NCBI GenBank assembly: GCA_023228025.1
Contig: JALOCD010000007.1
Coordinates: forward strand, 1 to 58,461
Reading direction: 5' to 3'
Length of the DNA: 58,461 nucleotides
DNA from: Prolixibacteraceae bacterium
GTDB lineage: Bacteria > Bacteroidota > Bacteroidia > Bacteroidales > Prolixibacteraceae
Shown here: positions 43,480 through 51,877 of the stretch, one piece after another
Position numbering within the stretch: the stretch's first letter is position 1
Layout: each line of letters begins with the position of its first letter
Translations under genes and position numbers: made by a program
Notes under the pieces: generated by a model
The model's input: the letters and a program-made list of their open reading frames with translations, nothing else
Databases searched by the model: none
What the model was told of the DNA's origin: nothing

Positions 43480-43611
43480 AAGGATAAAGGATAAAGTAAA
43501 AGACGCCGCAATGTTTATTTGCAGCGTCTTTTTTATTTTAATCAATGAGACAAAGCTCCATTCAGCTTGAATGTCACTTTATCCTTTTTACTTTATCCTT
43601 TATCCTTCTAA
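43476..43611. repeat. Perfect 26-bp inverted repeat (element B) carrying both convergent stop codons
   Basis: Arms 43476-43501 and 43586-43611 are exact reverse complements built from GGATAAAG words. The TAG stop of the Rieske-like gene (43477-43479) and the TAG stop of ahcY (43608-43610, minus) each lie inside an arm. The loop holds a bidirectional terminator. Same plan as element A at 20329-20502. Confidence 0.95.
43498..43535. terminator. Bidirectional intrinsic terminator
   Basis: AAAAGACGCCGCAA pairs with TTGCAGCGTCTTTT around a short loop with one mismatch. It has an A-run before and a T-run after, so it can end transcripts of both the Rieske-like gene and ahcY. Confidence 0.8.
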
Positions 43612-45005
43612 TACCTGTAGTGATCTGCCTTGTACGGTCCTTCCTTGGGTATTCCCAGATACTCGGCTTGTTCCGTTGTTAAAGTAGTAAGTTTTACTCC
43701 GATTTGTGCCAGATGCAGTCTTGCTACCTCTTCGTCCAAATATTTTGGAAGCCTGTAGACCCCAATTTCATAACTGTTTTTCCACAAATCGAGCTGTGCC
43801 AATGTCTGATTGGTGAAGGAGTTACTCATGACGAATGAAGGATGTCCGGTGGCGCATCCCAGGTTTACCAATCTGCCTTCAGCAAGCAGGAAGATGGCGT
43901 GTCCATCCGGGTAAACATATTTGTCGACCTGTGGTTTGATGTTGATCTTCTTAATCCCGGGCCATTTTTCCAGACGACTCACCTGGATCTCATTGTCAAA
44001 ATGGCCAATATTGCACACAATAGCCTGATCGGGCATAGCAGCAAGATGTTCTGCTGTGATAACATCCTTATTGCCGGTAGTCGTCACAAAGATGTTACAC
44101 TGGCCCACCACATCATCGATGGTAGCAACCTGAAAACCCTCCATGGCTGCCTGCAGCGCGCAGATCGGATCGATCTCGGTTACAATGACCCTTGCCCCGT
44201 AGCTCCTCATGGAATGTGAACAGCCCTTGCCAACATCCCCATATCCGCAAACCAATACAACTTTCCCTGCAATCATCACATCTGTAGCCCTTTTTATACC
44301 ATCGGCCAGAGACTCACGACATCCGTACAGGTTATCGAATTTTGACTTGGTTACTGAGTCATTGACATTGATAGCCGGAAACATCAATTCGCCGCGTTCA
44401 AGCATCTGATACAAACGATGGACACCGGTAGTCGTCTCTTCCGAAACGCCTTTGATCTCTTTGATCGCTTTACCCCACCTGTTTGGCGAATCTTTCAATA
44501 TCTTTTTGAGAATCTTGTATAGCTCCTTTTCATCAGCCCCTTCTACCTCTTTGTCGAGCATTGCCGGATTTTTCTCCGCAGCATGACCGATGTGTACCAT
44601 CATGGTTGCATCTCCTCCATCGTCAACGATCAGTTGGGGACCAACACCATTGCCAAAATCCAACGCACGTTCCGTACACCACCAATACTCCTCGAGGCTC
44701 TCCCCTTTCCATGCAAAAACCGGAATCCCGGCAGCGGCAATAGCAGCTGCGGCATGGTCCTGCGTAGAGAAAATATTGCAGGAAGCCCAACGCACATTAG
44801 CCCCAAGATTGGCCAGGGTCTCTATCAAAACTGCCGTCTGGATAGTCATGTGCAAGGAACCCATAATGCGAACACCTTTCAGCGGTTTTTCAACCCCATA
44901 TTTCGTGCGCAGGGACATCAGTCCGGGCATCTCTTTTTCGGCTATCTCTATCTCTTTGCGGCCAAATGCGGCCAGCTTGATATCATGTACTTTATAATCG
45001 CTCAT
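43608..45005 (-). CDS. ahcY: Adenosylhomocysteinase (SAH hydrolase)
   Basis: The 465-residue enzyme splits S-adenosylhomocysteine into adenosine and homocysteine, keeping the methylation cycle running in the cytosol. Signatures: GSLHMTIQTAVLIETL (substrate loop), SCNIFSTQDHAAAAI, the NAD-binding Rossmann site VLVCGYGDVGKGCSHSM, and the C-terminal tetramer tail KADHYRY with the conserved Lys and Tyr that reach into the neighbouring NAD site. Length and start (MSDYKVHDIKLAAFGRKEIE) are standard. It stands alone on its strand; ribF lies upstream across 49 bases, and element B ends it. Confidence 0.97.
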   Translation of the reverse strand: MSDYKVHDIKLAAFGRKEIEIAEKEMPGLMSLRTKYGVEKPLKGVRIMGSLHMTIQTAVLIETLANLGANVRWASCNIFSTQDHAAAAIAAAGIPVFAWKGESLEEYWWCTERALDFGNGVGPQLIVDDGGDATMMVHIGHAAEKNPAMLDKEVEGADEKELYKILKKILKDSPNRWGKAIKEIKGVSEETTTGVHRLYQMLERGELMFPAINVNDSVTKSKFDNLYGCRESLADGIKRATDVMIAGKVVLVCGYGDVGKGCSHSMRSYGARVIVTEIDPICALQAAMEGFQVATIDDVVGQCNIFVTTTGNKDVITAEHLAAMPDQAIVCNIGHFDNEIQVSRLEKWPGIKKINIKPQVDKYVYPDGHAIFLLAEGRLVNLGCATGHPSFVMSNSFTNQTLAQLDLWKNSYEIGVYRLPKYLDEEVARLHLAQIGVKLTTLTTEQAEYLGIPKEGPYKADHYRY

Positions 45006-45054
45006 ATAAATTTTGATTTTATCAATAATAGGCTGGTATATTACCCGGAATAAT

Positions 45055-45993
45055 TCAAATCAGGTTTGCAAATATAGACAATGTTCTGGCTTTATCAAGT
45101 GCCAACTGCGCTTTTAATTGATCCAGACTCCCGAATTTCACCTCATTTCTAATCCTTTCCACGAAGCTGACGGAAATATCTTTTTGGTAAATATCTTCCG
45201 AGAAATCAAAAATATGCACCTCAATACTCCGATGGTCCACATTGGTATTCACGGTAGGCCGTGTACCCACATTCAGCATCCCTTTGTACTGAGTGCCGCC
45301 GACCTCCACAAGGACAGCATAAACCCCATCCGTTGGTATCAGCTTGTGCTGGTCGTCAGGCAGGATGTTCGCGGTCGGGAATCCGATCTCTCGCCCCAAA
45401 CGTCTTCCTTCAACCACTTTGCCCTTCAACAGATAAGGGTAACCCAGATAATGGCTTACTTTTTTTATATCCCCTGATTCCAATGCCTGCCTGATTTTGG
45501 TTGAACTCACTGCAACATTCTCTACCAGCATTGGATTGAGCTGCTCAACTTCAAAGCCATATTGGTCGCCCAGAATCTGTAATGCATGAAAGTCTCCCTG
45601 CCTGTCGTGGCCAAATTTGTGGTCATATCCGGTTACCAATTTGCAAATATGCATTTGATCGACAAGTATATTTTTTACGAATTCCGAATAGGTTAGGGAA
45701 GCAAACTCCCTGGTAAAGGGATAAATAACCAGACGATCCAGTTTCAACTCCTCCAATAGCATACATTTCTCCTCCTGCGTGGTCAATAACCTGATGGTAT
45801 CTTCATCAGGCGTCACAACCATCCGCGGATGCGGAAAAAAAGTAAACACAACAGACTCGCCATTGGTCTCCCGGGCAATCCGTTTGAGCTCAGCAATCAC
45901 CTCCCGATGCCCAAGATGGACGCCGTCAAAAGTTCCGATGGTCACCACTGGCCTCTTCGCTTCGAAATTGTCTAGTCCGTAATGTATTTGCAC
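45055..45993 (-). CDS. ribF: Bifunctional riboflavin kinase / FAD synthetase
   Basis: Start GTG 45993 is inferred (VQIHYGLDNFEAKRPVV), since RibF proteins begin near the QIHYGL segment and no in-frame ATG is available; a TTG 18 bases earlier lies in the promoter box. The 312 residues hold an N-terminal FAD synthetase domain (TIGTFDGVHLGHREVI, FFPHPRMVV, GYDHKFGHDRQGD) and a C-terminal flavokinase domain (VVEGRRLGREIGFPTANI, GVYAVLVEVGG, VEVHIFDF-like IEVHIFDFSEDIY). It turns riboflavin into FMN and then FAD in the cytosol. Length is typical. ahcY follows on the same strand. Confidence 0.95.
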   Translation of the reverse strand: MQIHYGLDNFEAKRPVVTIGTFDGVHLGHREVIAELKRIARETNGESVVFTFFPHPRMVVTPDEDTIRLLTTQEEKCMLLEELKLDRLVIYPFTREFASLTYSEFVKNILVDQMHICKLVTGYDHKFGHDRQGDFHALQILGDQYGFEVEQLNPMLVENVAVSSTKIRQALESGDIKKVSHYLGYPYLLKGKVVEGRRLGREIGFPTANILPDDQHKLIPTDGVYAVLVEVGGTQYKGMLNVGTRPTVNTNVDHRSIEVHIFDFSEDIYQKDISVSFVERIRNEVKFGSLDQLKAQLALDKARTLSIFANLI

Positions 45994-46008
45994 GTGGAAA
46001 ATAAAATG

Positions 46009-46016
46009 CAAAAATA
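46009..46016 (-). promoter_or_regulatory. Bacteroidota -7 box (TATTTTTG) for ribF
   Basis: TATTTTTG on the minus strand matches TAnnTTTG and ends 15 bases before the GTG at 45993, giving a predicted leader of about 9 bases. Confidence 0.6.
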
Positions 46017-46160
46017 ATCAAAAATGCCTTGTGTCTAATAGGGTTCTTCAGGCAAATAAGGGCGAGAATCAAAAGGTCAGATAATCTACAATTTACCCAT
46101 CCTTCATTTGTAATCTGTAATTTGTAATTTCCTTTCCTCCATTTATTCGCTACTAATTTT

Positions 46161-46168
46161 TATTTTTG
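46161..46168 (+). promoter_or_regulatory. Bacteroidota -7 box (TATTTTTG) for the thioredoxin-fold lipoprotein
   Basis: TATTTTTG matches TAnnTTTG, 79 bases upstream of ATG 46248. Just before it, ATTTGTAATCTGTAATTTGT word repeats occupy about 46105-46130. Confidence 0.5.
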
Positions 46169-46247
46169 TCATATCATCGGTTTCCTACCGGGAAGCTAAA
46201 CTTGAAAATTTGTGCTATCCGATACACATATTATAAATAAATATTTC

Positions 46248-47390
46248 ATGAACAAAACCCTGGCTTTGCTTGCGATTGTAATTCTGATGGTGTCTTGTGG
46301 CAAAAAGAACAACTTTACCATTTCCGGGAAAATTGATGGCGGCGCTGGCAAAAGTATCTACCTAAACCATCTGACTTTGACCGCCCTGATCCCGGTTGAT
46401 TCGGTCAAGCTGGATAAAGCCGGCGAATTTAAGATGAAAGGAAGGGTCAGTGAGCCCACCTATTTTCTGCTAAAGCTTTCAGACGGCAACTTCGCCACCT
46501 TGTTGGTTGATTCCGCAGAAAACCTGACAATTACAGGTTCATTCAAACAGTTTGCCTCTGATTACACGGTCAAAGGCTCTGACAACTCATCCAAAGTGAG
46601 GGACTTGACTTTAAAGTTTGCCGCAGCCAAATCAAAAACAGACTCCTTACAAAAACTCTATCAAAAACATCAGAACGATCCGCTCTTTACTTCCGATCTC
46701 ACAAAATGGAACAGCGAATACGCCAAACAGGTAAATGATTATACCATCTACCTGAACGATTTCGTTAAAAGGAACCCATTTTCCATGGCCAGCGTCTATG
46801 GACTCTACCAGAAATGGAGCGAAAACAATTATGTGGCCAATGATTTTCAGGCGATGAAAACTGCAGCATCAGCTCTCTATGCGGTTTACCCCAAAAACGA
46901 TCAGGTGAAAGCGCTTTACAACAACGCACTGACTATTATCAGGGAGCAAAAAAATGCTAGACTTAACGACTTGATGAGTCAGTCGGCAGTGAACTCCCCC
47001 AACATCAAATTACCCGATGTTTCAGGCATCACAAGGGATTTATGGTCGCTGCACGGAAAAAATGTTTTGCTCCATTTCTGGTCGGCCAAAGACAAGACCT
47101 GCCGTATCCAGAACCAGGTATTGGTCGAGCTCTATGCCAAATACAAAAGCAGGGGATTCGAGATCTTTATGGTAAGTGTTGACGACGACAAGGCTGCATG
47201 GAGCGCCGCCATAGCCGAAGATCATTTGACCTGGATAAATGTAGGCGACATGAAAGGCAGCATCTCTGCACTTATGAACTACAATATCCACAGCGTACCG
47301 GCAAATTACCTTCTGGATAAAGAGGGAAAAATCGTTGCGAAGAATCTTCAGGGTCCCGAACTGAATAGTGCACTGGCGAAGATTCTTTAA
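46248..47390 (+). CDS. Thioredoxin-fold lipoprotein with N-terminal DUF4369-like domain and DxxC active site
   Basis: ATG 46248 gives a standard lipoprotein signal (MNKTLALLAIVILMVS then Cys) and 380 residues; the start 12 codons earlier is rejected. Residues ~25-115 look like a DUF4369 domain (ISGKIDGGAGKSIYLNHL, VDSVKLDKAGEFKMKG). A helical middle part precedes an AhpC/TlpA-like thioredoxin fold (~250-380: DVSGITRDLWSLHGKNVLLHF, GFEIFMVSVDDD, HSVPANYLLDKEGKIV). The expected WCxxC is WSAKDKTCR, so the first cysteine is Asp282 and only Cys285 remains. TlpA-like relatives reduce periplasmic disulfides; with one cysteine this protein cannot do normal dithiol exchange. A role in binding or monothiol chemistry is possible. 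Confidence 0.85.
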   Translation: MNKTLALLAIVILMVSCGKKNNFTISGKIDGGAGKSIYLNHLTLTALIPVDSVKLDKAGEFKMKGRVSEPTYFLLKLSDGNFATLLVDSAENLTITGSFKQFASDYTVKGSDNSSKVRDLTLKFAAAKSKTDSLQKLYQKHQNDPLFTSDLTKWNSEYAKQVNDYTIYLNDFVKRNPFSMASVYGLYQKWSENNYVANDFQAMKTAASALYAVYPKNDQVKALYNNALTIIREQKNARLNDLMSQSAVNSPNIKLPDVSGITRDLWSLHGKNVLLHFWSAKDKTCRIQNQVLVELYAKYKSRGFEIFMVSVDDDKAAWSAAIAEDHLTWINVGDMKGSISALMNYNIHSVPANYLLDKEGKIVAKNLQGPELNSALAKIL

Positions 47391-47403
47391 CAAACTTTTA
47401 ACG

Positions 47404-47466
47404 AACTTTGGAAAAGTCTTCAGAAAAATTCCTTTACGGATACTTTTTGGGGACTTTTCCAAAGTT
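47404..47466. repeat. Perfect 15-bp inverted repeat overlapping the lpxH promoter
   Basis: AACTTTGGAAAAGTC (47404-47418) and GACTTTTCCAAAGTT (47452-47466) are exact reverse complements 33 bases apart. The right arm fills the spacer between the -33 (47446) and -7 (47470) boxes. There is no T-run after it, so an operator is more likely than a terminator. Confidence 0.8.
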
Positions 47467-47477
47467 TCCTATCTTTG
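47446..47477 (+). promoter_or_regulatory. Full Bacteroidota promoter for lpxH
   Basis: TTTG (47446-47449), a 20-base spacer and TATCTTTG (47470-47477) fit the TTTG-N19-21-TAnnTTTG pattern. Transcription would begin about 47484, roughly 9 bases before the GTG start of lpxH. Confidence 0.7.
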
Positions 47478-47492
47478 CCGCAAATTTAGACT

Positions 47493-48275
47493 GTGGTTAT
47501 CGGAAAAAAAATCTATTTTGTCTCTGATCTGCATCTTGGGGCGCTGGCCTTAAGGAATAACAAAGAGCGCGAGTTGCTCTTCGTCGATTGGCTGCAATCG
47601 ATCAGAAAAGAGGCTTCCATGATTTTCCTCATGGGTGATTATTTCGATTTCTGGTTCGAATACAAGAAGACTGTGCCCAAAGGTTTTGTCAGGTCCCTGG
47701 GGGTTTTGGCCGACATTTGTGACAGCGGTATACCAGTCCATTTCTTTACCGGCAACCATGATATCTGGGCATTTGATTACCTGTCGGGGGAGGTTGGTAT
47801 GATCGTTCATAAAGACAGCATCACAATGGAACTTCTTGGCAAGAAATTCTTTCTTTCACACGGCGATGATCTTGGGAAAAAAGATTTTGGCTACCAGCTG
47901 ATCAAGAATTTCTTTCACAACTCATTGGCACAATGGGCATTTGCAAAAATCCACCCGGATCTATCATTCCGGATGGCTCATTTTTGGTCAAAAAAGAGCC
48001 GTCTCTCCTATAAAAACGGGGATGTTGGTGTAATAAAAATTGAGAATGAGGAGCAATATCTTTTCGCCAAAAGTGTTGAAGCAAAAGAACATTTTGATTA
48101 TTTCGTGTTCGGTCACCGGCACTTGATCATTGATGAACCTCTCGCGACCAACAGCAGATTGATTGTACTGGGCGACTGGATCAGAAAATTTAGTTACGGT
48201 GTTTTCGATGGGGATAATTTCAAAATAGAATCAATTGGGAAAAACAAACTAAAAGAATATCGTATAACAATTTAA
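47493..48275 (+). CDS. lpxH: UDP-2,3-diacylglucosamine diphosphatase (LpxH-like)
   Basis: Start GTG 47493 (MVIGKKIYFVSDLHLGALAL) gives 260 residues. It is a calcineurin-like metallophosphoesterase with all metal ligands visible: SDLHLG, GDYFDFWFEY, TGNHDIW, FFLSHGDDLG and FGHRHLI. LpxH cleaves UDP-2,3-diacylglucosamine to lipid X in lipid A synthesis, at the inner membrane's cytosolic face. No signal peptide. The FabH-like gene begins 2 bases after its stop, so the two are one operon, driven by a promoter that overlaps an inverted repeat. The alternative is another metallophosphoesterase of the same family; the length favours LpxH. Confidence 0.88.
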   Translation: MVIGKKIYFVSDLHLGALALRNNKERELLFVDWLQSIRKEASMIFLMGDYFDFWFEYKKTVPKGFVRSLGVLADICDSGIPVHFFTGNHDIWAFDYLSGEVGMIVHKDSITMELLGKKFFLSHGDDLGKKDFGYQLIKNFFHNSLAQWAFAKIHPDLSFRMAHFWSKKSRLSYKNGDVGVIKIENEEQYLFAKSVEAKEHFDYFVFGHRHLIIDEPLATNSRLIVLGDWIRKFSYGVFDGDNFKIESIGKNKLKEYRITI

Positions 48276-48277
48276 TT

Positions 48278-49357
48278 ATGGGCACAAAGCTTTATACCGT
48301 TATTACCGGAACCGGATCTTACATTCCACCTACCGTCATACACAACGACTATTTTCTGGATGCAGAATTTTACGATCCTGCAAGTCATAAAAAATTTGAA
48401 ACCCCCAATGCGGAGATTATTCGTAAATTCAACGAAATCACCAACATAGAAGAACGTCGCTATGCCGAACCTGACCAGGCAACGAGTCATTTGGCCACTT
48501 TTGCGGCGGAGGATGCCATCCAGTCGTCCGGTTTTGACCGCGAAAAGTTAGAATTCATCATCGCGGCACACAACTTCGGGGATATCTATCCCGATACCTT
48601 CCGTTCCGACATGTGCCCTGCCATTGCCAACCGTGTAAAACTGGGCCTTGGAATTAAGAACCACAATGTTCATACCCATGATGTGGTTGCCGGATGCCCC
48701 GGTTGGACCACCGCAATGATTGTTGCAAATGCCTACATCAAAAGCGGAATGTTTAAGTGCGGGCTTGTTGTTGGCTCCGATCTCAATTCGCGCGTTTCTG
48801 ACCCTTACGATCGTGACCGGATGATTTTTTCAGATGGCGCCGGCGCCGTTATCGTGGAGGCCGTGGAAAGTGAGACCCCGGTCGGCATTTTGTCCCACTC
48901 AAGCAGATCAGACATTGATCCCGGGATGTTGAAAATGGGCGTTTCCCTTAACCCTGACTACCATGGTACCGAAATCAATATCAGGATGGCCGGCCACAAG
49001 GTTTACGCTTATGCGCTAAGCGCTGTTCCCGGAGTGGTGAAAGAGAGCCTCGACAAGGCAGACTTACACCTTACCGACATCAAAAAAGTGCTGATTCACC
49101 AGGCCAACGAAAAAATGGATGAAGCGATCCTTCAACGGGTATTTAAATTATATGGCATCAAAGAATTTAACATCGATGTGATGCCCATGACCATACGGAC
49201 ACTTGGAAACTCTTCCACTGCCACGGTACCAACCCTGCTGGATCTTATCCTCAAAAATAAGATGGAAGATCACATCATTGAATCTGGCGACAACATCATT
49301 CTTACTTCGGTTGGGGCAGGCATGGTGATCAATTCGATCGTTTATCGTTTGCCCTGA
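48278..49357 (+). CDS. FabH-like beta-ketoacyl-ACP synthase III family protein
   Basis: The 359-residue product has the thiolase fold and the Cys-His-Asn triad of KAS III: Cys in DVVAGCPGWTTAMIV, His in KKVLIHQANEKMDEA, Asn in TLGNSSTATVPTLLD. DRMIFSDGAGAVIVEAVE is also typical. True FabH is about 320-335 residues; this one is longer, with an extended N-terminal part (YDPASHKKFETPNAEIIRKF). It belongs to the family that condenses an acyl-CoA with malonyl-ACP, or makes related lipids, in the cytosol. It is probably translationally linked to lpxH (2-base gap), which points to lipid or envelope biosynthesis. A terminator follows. Confidence 0.88.
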   Translation: MGTKLYTVITGTGSYIPPTVIHNDYFLDAEFYDPASHKKFETPNAEIIRKFNEITNIEERRYAEPDQATSHLATFAAEDAIQSSGFDREKLEFIIAAHNFGDIYPDTFRSDMCPAIANRVKLGLGIKNHNVHTHDVVAGCPGWTTAMIVANAYIKSGMFKCGLVVGSDLNSRVSDPYDRDRMIFSDGAGAVIVEAVESETPVGILSHSSRSDIDPGMLKMGVSLNPDYHGTEINIRMAGHKVYAYALSAVPGVVKESLDKADLHLTDIKKVLIHQANEKMDEAILQRVFKLYGIKEFNIDVMPMTIRTLGNSSTATVPTLLDLILKNKMEDHIIESGDNIILTSVGAGMVINSIVYRLP

Positions 49358-49375
49358 AATACAATGCATCAATTT

Positions 49376-49413
49376 TAAGGCGTAATCGGTCCAACCGGTT
49401 GCGCCTTTTTTGC
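49376..49413 (+). terminator. Intrinsic terminator after the FabH-like gene
   Basis: AAGGCGTAATCGG and CCGGTTGCGCCTT pair (two G-T pairs) around a short loop and are followed by six T. Confidence 0.85.
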
Positions 49414-49417
49414 AAAA

Positions 49418-49458
49418 CTTAGTGTACCTTAGTGCCTTGGTGCCTTAGTGGCCTCGTT
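49418..49458 (+). repeat. CCTTAGTG word array upstream of rmuC
   Basis: Four imperfect units (CTTAGTGTA, CCTTAGTG, CCTTGGTG, CCTTAGTGG) lie 40-80 bases before the rmuC start. They resemble the words in the palindrome at 4778-4853. Confidence 0.6.
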
Positions 49459-49498
49459 TCAAATCACTCATTTGCAAACACAACAAATATAGTACCCT

Positions 49499-50893
49499 AT
49501 GGAATTCATTTATCCAATTCTGGCATTCTTTGCAGGCAGCACAATCATTTTCCTATGGCAACAAAAACGTTTAAGTGAAGAACGGAGGACAATGGCCACT
49601 CAACTTAATGAAGCGGATAAACTTGGACAGGCAAAACTCGCCGAAGCGGATAAAAGCAAGTCGCTGGCCGAACAACAATTGTCGACACTTTCAAGGGATT
49701 TCGCAGAGGTGAAAACCGAACTTGCAACGGAACGTCAAAAGAATGAAGAGTCCATCAGACTGCTCACTACCTCCATGGCAGAATTGAACCATGCAAAAAA
49801 GCAATTGAATGACAAGGCAGAAGAATTGGAACAAATTCAGAAACGTTTGACTGTAGAATTTGAGAATGTCGCCCACAAAATCCTGAAAGAGCACTCAGCC
49901 GAGTTTACCACTTTGAACCAGAAGAATATTGGGGATATCCTCTCCCCGCTCAAGGAAAAAATATCAACATTCGAAAAAAAAGTGGAAGAGTCGTACGAAA
50001 AATCCTTGAGAGATCAGACGGATTTGAAAGCCGAGCTAAAGAAACTGCAGGAGTTGAATGCCAAAATCGGCAACGATGCCCAGAATCTGACCAACGCCCT
50101 CAAGGGTGATGTCAAGAAACAAGGCAATTGGGGTGAGGTAGTTCTGGAAAGGGTTCTTGAAAGGTCTGGTTTAACCCTTGGCCGTGAATATGAAAGGGAG
50201 GTTGTAGACGAAAACAGCGACGGCAAGCAGATTCGGCCTGACGTGATCATACACCTTCCTGATAAGAAACATTTGATCGTAGACTCCAAAGTTTCGCTCA
50301 TTGCCTACGAGAGGCTTGTCAACGAAGCCTCGGATGAGCTTAGGGTACAGCACCTGGCCGATCACTTAAAATCGCTGCGTTCGCACATCAAGATGCTCTC
50401 GGACAGACATTATCCAACGGCCAAAAATTTGAACAGTCCTGATTTCGTCTTGCTCTTTTTGCCCATAGAATCCTCTTTTAGTATTGCTATTCAGGAAGAC
50501 CAGGAGTTGTTCAATTATGCCTGGGACAACAAGGTGGTGATCGTAAGCCCATCCACACTTTTGGCTTCATTGCGAACCATAGCCTCCATCTGGAAACAAG
50601 AGAACCAAACCAAAAATGCACTGGAAATCGCCTCATTGGGCGCCTCCTTGTATGACAAGTTTGTCAATTTTGTCCAGGACCTGGAGAAAGTAGGGAAAGG
50701 AATTGAAGCGGCCCAAACCAATTATGGCAATGCCCTGAGCAAGTTGCATACAGGCAAAGGAAACCTGGTGCGGACCTCAGAAAAGCTTAAGGATTTGGGG
50801 ATTAAAACCCAAAAATCGTTGCCCGATTATTTGATTGAGGATGACAATCGTGCACCATTAACCGAAAAAAATTCAGACTTGCTCGAAGAGTAA
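49499..50893 (+). CDS. rmuC: DNA recombination protein RmuC
   Basis: The 464-residue product opens with a membrane helix (MEFIYPILAFFAGSTIIFLW), then a long coiled coil (~25-190) rich in Glu, Lys and Gln, then the RmuC domain (~195-400: NWGEVVLERVLERSGLTLGREYE, RPDVIIHLPDKKHLIVDSKVSL, FVLLFLPIESSF). The PD-(D/E)xK-like core DVIIHLPDKKHLIVDSKV suggests a nuclease fold. RmuC limits recombination at short inverted repeats in E. coli; this is notable given how many inverted repeats this region holds. Its last 21 bases overlap the end of the convergent DUF6427-like gene. Confidence 0.95.
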   Translation: MEFIYPILAFFAGSTIIFLWQQKRLSEERRTMATQLNEADKLGQAKLAEADKSKSLAEQQLSTLSRDFAEVKTELATERQKNEESIRLLTTSMAELNHAKKQLNDKAEELEQIQKRLTVEFENVAHKILKEHSAEFTTLNQKNIGDILSPLKEKISTFEKKVEESYEKSLRDQTDLKAELKKLQELNAKIGNDAQNLTNALKGDVKKQGNWGEVVLERVLERSGLTLGREYEREVVDENSDGKQIRPDVIIHLPDKKHLIVDSKVSLIAYERLVNEASDELRVQHLADHLKSLRSHIKMLSDRHYPTAKNLNSPDFVLLFLPIESSFSIAIQEDQELFNYAWDNKVVIVSPSTLLASLRTIASIWKQENQTKNALEIASLGASLYDKFVNFVQDLEKVGKGIEAAQTNYGNALSKLHTGKGNLVRTSEKLKDLGIKTQKSLPDYLIEDDNRAPLTEKNSDLLEE

Positions 50894-51871
50894 CAAATGG
50901 CCTGCCACCAAAGTCGCCATAAAGAGAAAAAAGAGAAATTCCCTCCAGAACCCACGCTTGCCTGCCATAAAAAAATAGGAGATTAAAAAAGTGACAGGAA
51001 TCGTTGAAATGGAGATAACGCCCAATCCGGTAGAAGGTAGCAGAAACACGGAAGGAATGCTAAGGCCCAACATCCAGTAAAGAATAATAAAATATTTTCT
51101 TGTGCTCATTTTTCTGATACTAACCGAGTTGACGAGCGAAAAACTCCCAAGGGCCGATAGTATGAAAATAAAAGCCGTCACAATCAGGAAGCCAATGTTG
51201 AAAATAAATTGATTGTTGACTGATTTCATCCCTGAAAAAATGGAGGATATAAAGGTCTGATCCGATCCCGAGACAAAAAGAAAAGTCCAAACCAAGAGCC
51301 AGGGCAAGGATATTCCAATAAGCGGAATAACCAGAAGCCTCCAGTTATCGCTTTTCTGCAAGACAAAAATCGAGATGAGGATAAGAGGGAACAAAGTAAT
51401 CACCGGCAAGTAAAAAAGAGCGCCAATGGACAGCAAAAAGGATGCATTAAAGGTGGAAGATATCTCATTTTTACGGTGATAGGTCGAGAAAATGTAATAT
51501 ACCGATAACAAAACGAACAAAGTGGCCGGATAAACCGGATGAAAAGTTTGCAGTGAAGGAAAGGAAGAGAGGATGCTAACATAAAAAATTCCGGGAAGAA
51601 AAGTCCTATGTTGCAAAAATTGAAATTCATAGCTTAGCAAGGAGAGAATAAGCGCATTCAACAGTATCAGGGCGAATCCTGTCACGACAGGAAAGATAGA
51701 GCTTCCAGTATAAAATTTGGCAAAAAATGTATACAAGGGCATCATCCCCTCTCCGGGAACGGCCACCAGTGAAATAGGCACCTTCAATGGCTCCATCCAG
51801 AAGAGAAAGGCGACAATTGGGATCAGTATCGCACTGTAAACATTTTTGCTGTTGAATAGCCTCAAAAACAT
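50873..51871 (-). CDS. DUF6427-like multi-pass membrane protein
   Basis: The 332-residue protein is almost all hydrophobic, with about nine to ten membrane segments (for example IPIVAFLFW, VVTGFALILLNALILSLLS, YPATLFVLLSVYYIFS, ALFYLPVITLFPLILISIFV, FLIVTAFIFILSALGSF). It fits the Bacteroidota family DUF6427, often a neighbour of purine or envelope genes, with no known function. It is 6 bases downstream of purD and so in its operon, and its 3' end overlaps rmuC by 21 bases in convergent orientation. The family call is from memory of pattern and context, so moderate. Confidence 0.7.
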   Translation of the reverse strand: MFLRLFNSKNVYSAILIPIVAFLFWMEPLKVPISLVAVPGEGMMPLYTFFAKFYTGSSIFPVVTGFALILLNALILSLLSYEFQFLQHRTFLPGIFYVSILSSFPSLQTFHPVYPATLFVLLSVYYIFSTYHRKNEISSTFNASFLLSIGALFYLPVITLFPLILISIFVLQKSDNWRLLVIPLIGISLPWLLVWTFLFVSGSDQTFISSIFSGMKSVNNQFIFNIGFLIVTAFIFILSALGSFSLVNSVSIRKMSTRKYFIILYWMLGLSIPSVFLLPSTGLGVISISTIPVTFLISYFFMAGKRGFWREFLFFLFMATLVAGHLLLFEQV

Positions 51872-51877
51872 ACCTGT

